Shown one piece after another: positions 62,023 through 64,000 of a stretch of 64,000 bases of DNA; the first letter of the stretch is position 1, and every line of letters begins with the position of its first letter. The notes under the pieces were generated by a model. The model was given only the letters and a program-made list of their open reading frames with translations. It was not told the origin of the DNA and searched no databases. A program made the translations under genes and the position numbers. Source of the stretch: Holophaga sp. (GTDB lineage Bacteria > Acidobacteriota > Holophagae > Holophagales > Holophagaceae); assembly GCA_016715205.1 (NCBI GenBank), contig JADKBC010000006.1, forward strand, positions 1 to 64,000. Reading direction: 5' to 3'.

Positions 62023-63804
62023 ATGCCAACGATCCGAATCCTCCCCGACCATGTCGCCAACCAGATTGCGGCGGGTGAGGTGGTGGAGCGTCCTGCTTCC
62101 GTGCTCAAAGAGCTCGTGGAAAACGCACTGGATGCCGGTGCCACCGCGCTGACGATCCGGTGGGAGGAAGGCGGCAAACGGCTGCTGGAAGTGGCCGATG
62201 ACGGCTGCGGCATGGGGCGCGACGATTTGTATCTGGCCCTGGAGCGTCACGCCACCAGCAAGGTGCGCACCGCGGAGGATCTGGGCCATCTGTCGAGCTT
62301 TGGGTTCCGGGGCGAAGCCCTGCCATCCATCGCCAGCGTGGCGCGATTTGAAATGCATAGTGCGGAATCCGAAGGAGCGGGACATCGGCTGCGCAACGAG
62401 TTTGGTGTCATCAAGGAGGTTCAACCTGCACCACGAGCCCAGGGCACCACGGTCTCCGTGCGGGATCTCTTCGCCCAACTGCCGGCCCGCAAACGCTTTC
62501 TCAAGAGCACAGATACAGAACACGCCCATTTGTGGGGAGTGATTACTCGCCTAGCCTTGGCCACGCCCGAGGTGCGCTGGACCATCCGAACGGATCGCAG
62601 CACGGAGTTGGTGTTGCCACCGATTCAGGACCCCGGGGCGCGCCTTGCGCCCTTGCTCGGAGACAAGTTTGCAGGCCTGGTGCCCTTTTGGGAGGGTGCG
62701 GCGCCTTGGCGCATTCGCGGGTATGTCTCGCCTCCCGAAATCTCCTTCCGGGATCGCAATCATCTTTATCTATTTGTGAACGGCCGGTCGGTGCGGGACC
62801 GCCTTCTTCTGGCGGCCCTTTCGGAAGCCTGGCAAGGCTACTTTGCGAAGGGGGCCTATCCGGCGGCGTTGCTTTTCCTGGAGTTGCCAGCGGAGGCCGT
62901 GGATGTGAATGTGCATCCCACCAAGGCCGAGGTGAGATTCAGGGATCCCCATCGCGTGTTTCCCTGGGTCAGTCGGGTGGTACGGGAGGCTTGGAGCCAG
63001 TTGAAAGGTGAACTGCCCTCCGTCCTCAGCCTGCCCCCGAAGCCTATGGAACTGGAGTTTGAATCACCCCTGAAGCCGATTTCGCAGGAGCATACCCATC
63101 TTTGGGGAGCGGGCCGGGAAGAGACAAGTCATCGGCCCATGTCCGGGTTCACGGATTCATTGGACGCAACCTATCAGACGCGCCCCCTGAGCAGCCGGGC
63201 GTCTGAACAGCTAGGTCCGGTTCCAAACGTGGTCTACCTGGGCGCCTTTGACGCCACCTATCTGATTGCGGAGATTCAAGGGGAGGGTGAGCCTGAACTC
63301 TGGATCATCGATCAGCATGTGGCCCATGAGCGCATCCTGTTTGAGCGCCATTTTTTGCGTCACCATGCACCCGCCATTCAGCCCTTGTTGCCGCCAGTCG
63401 CGGTACAGATTGGTCCTGCGGCACTCGCTCGGCTGGCGCCCTTTCTGGAAGAGATGGTCCATGTTGGCGTGGAATGCGAGATTTTTGGCGATGACAGCGT
63501 GGTGGTGCGGGGGCTGCCAGATTTTCTGGTGGACCGTGAGCCCCGGCAGTTGTTGGACGACCTCCTGACCCGTCTAGAACAGACCGGTCGCATTGATCTT
63601 GAAACCTTCCGGAAAGATTTGAACGCTGAATTGGCGTGCCGTGCCGCCATCAAGAAACATCATCGGCTGCAGCCCGAATTGGCCCTTCAGTTGATAGAGG
63701 ATCTGCTCGCCTGCGAGGTTCCGACCACCTGCCCCCATGGGCGACCCGTGATCAAGAAACTGACCCGAGGAGATCTCGAACGCAGCTTCGGGCGAAAGGT
63801 CTAG
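62023..63804 (+). CDS. mutL: DNA mismatch repair protein MutL
   Basis: A 593-residue MutL. The GHKL ATPase has IAAGEVVERPASVLKELVEN (split), GFRGEALPSIASV and DVNVHPTKAEVRF. The C-terminus carries the nuclease-type motifs DQHVAHERILFE, ACRAAIKKHH and CPHGRPVI, so it should nick the new strand, as expected where MutH is missing. In the first motif Val replaces the usual Ala. The PNP gene lies just upstream, and it converges on a gene from the other strand, overlapping its stop codon by two bases. Confidence 0.95.
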   Translation: MPTIRILPDHVANQIAAGEVVERPASVLKELVENALDAGATALTIRWEEGGKRLLEVADDGCGMGRDDLYLALERHATSKVRTAEDLGHLSSFGFRGEALPSIASVARFEMHSAESEGAGHRLRNEFGVIKEVQPAPRAQGTTVSVRDLFAQLPARKRFLKSTDTEHAHLWGVITRLALATPEVRWTIRTDRSTELVLPPIQDPGARLAPLLGDKFAGLVPFWEGAAPWRIRGYVSPPEISFRDRNHLYLFVNGRSVRDRLLLAALSEAWQGYFAKGAYPAALLFLELPAEAVDVNVHPTKAEVRFRDPHRVFPWVSRVVREAWSQLKGELPSVLSLPPKPMELEFESPLKPISQEHTHLWGAGREETSHRPMSGFTDSLDATYQTRPLSSRASEQLGPVPNVVYLGAFDATYLIAEIQGEGEPELWIIDQHVAHERILFERHFLRHHAPAIQPLLPPVAVQIGPAALARLAPFLEEMVHVGVECEIFGDDSVVVRGLPDFLVDREPRQLLDDLLTRLEQTGRIDLETFRKDLNAELACRAAIKKHHRLQPELALQLIEDLLACEVPTTCPHGRPVIKKLTRGDLERSFGRKV

Positions 63805-64000
63805 CCCCGTTCCGATTCCCAGTTTTCCCGCGCCGCCACCACATCTAACCCCACCCGCTTGGCAGCCAGGTACAGGGCGGGGCGAGTTATTCCCAGAGCT
63901 TCCGCGGTATCCGTTACTTGGAAATGATGCTGGCGAAGGGCTTCGTTCAACAGCCGTTTCTGGAACTCCCGGGTGGATTGTTCCCAGGTGCGGGACCTCA
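63801..64000 (-). CDS. C-terminus of a Fis-type HTH protein (truncated by window)
   Basis: Only the last 65 or so codons are in the window; the stop is at 63801-63803, inside the mutL stop. The sequence EFQKRLLNEALRQHHFQVTD and AEALGITRPALYLAAKRVGL is a Fis-type helix-turn-helix, as found at the end of NtrC-family (sigma-54) activators. The part upstream of it, which would tell a full activator from a small Fis protein, lies beyond the window end. Confidence 0.75.
   Translation of the reverse strand, partial: RSRTWEQSTREFQKRLLNEALRQHHFQVTDTAEALGITRPALYLAAKRVGLDVVAARENWESERG

Overview
The window is high-GC chromosomal DNA from a diderm bacterium. Outer-membrane proteins ending in Phe and several lipoproteins with Cys-terminated signal peptides show the double envelope. 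The mix of genes (dnaK and dnaJ followed by an HspR-type regulator, secreted kelch and Ig-like proteins, a glutamate dehydrogenase at the end of obg-nadD-rsfS) fits an acidobacterium of the Holophaga/Geothrix type; that placement is inference from gene style, not from a marker search. There is no rRNA, tRNA, prophage or CRISPR array. Almost all of the window is coding.

Layout. 1-6.7 kb: secreted proteins (a kelch/Ig-like protein cut by the window start, a 1241-residue metzincin lipoprotein, a DUF1838-like protein). 6.7-9.8 kb: a PAS histidine kinase, then surE, acylphosphatase, apt and a 69-residue protein behind a possible pseudoknot leader. 9.9-13.3 kb: an NtrY-like kinase divergent from a DNA-methylase-like protein. 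13.3-15.7 kb (minus strand): tsaB-rimI-kelch lipoprotein, the last one frameshifted. 15.7-16.1 kb: non-coding tandem repeats of about 111 bp. 16.1-19.8 kb: rpmB, dprA, topA. 19.8-25.8 kb: a CBS protein, a YcaQ-type glycosylase, a DnaQ-like exonuclease, a 315-bp inverted-repeat element, an outer-membrane barrel, and yacG-exoD-trmD-rplS. 25.9-34.8 kb: dnaK, dnaJ, hspR, a short sigma-70 factor, a DnaC-like ATPase, an RND/MMPL exporter and a MidA-type methyltransferase, mostly in tight or overlapping order. 35-39 kb: rplU-rpmA-obg-nadD-rsfS-gdh. 39-46.7 kb: a DUF488 protein, a large outer-membrane protein, a GspF/PilC protein, a Sel1 protein, rlmN and an FKBP. 46.8-54.1 kb: a large PAS/GAF kinase and a minus-strand set of two ABC ATPase-permease pairs plus an M16 peptidase. 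54.2-64 kb: a solute-binding sensor-like protein, a dicarboxylate symporter running into a HAD phosphatase, moaC, an M23 peptidase, a frameshifted lipoprotein, PNP, mutL and the end of a Fis-type HTH protein.

Most genes are housekeeping: translation and ribosome assembly, tRNA modification, protein folding, nucleotide salvage, DNA topology and mismatch repair. The least ordinary parts are the 315-bp inverted-repeat element whose ends supply the stop codons of both flanking genes, the tandem repeats by rpmB, the pseudoknot-like leader at 9.5 kb, the solute-binding protein fused to a cysteine box, and several single-base frame breaks. Restoring the frame at the break near 56.78 kb separates a symporter from a HAD phosphatase with a textbook stop/start overlap, so sequence error or slippage should be considered before calling these genes fused or dead.
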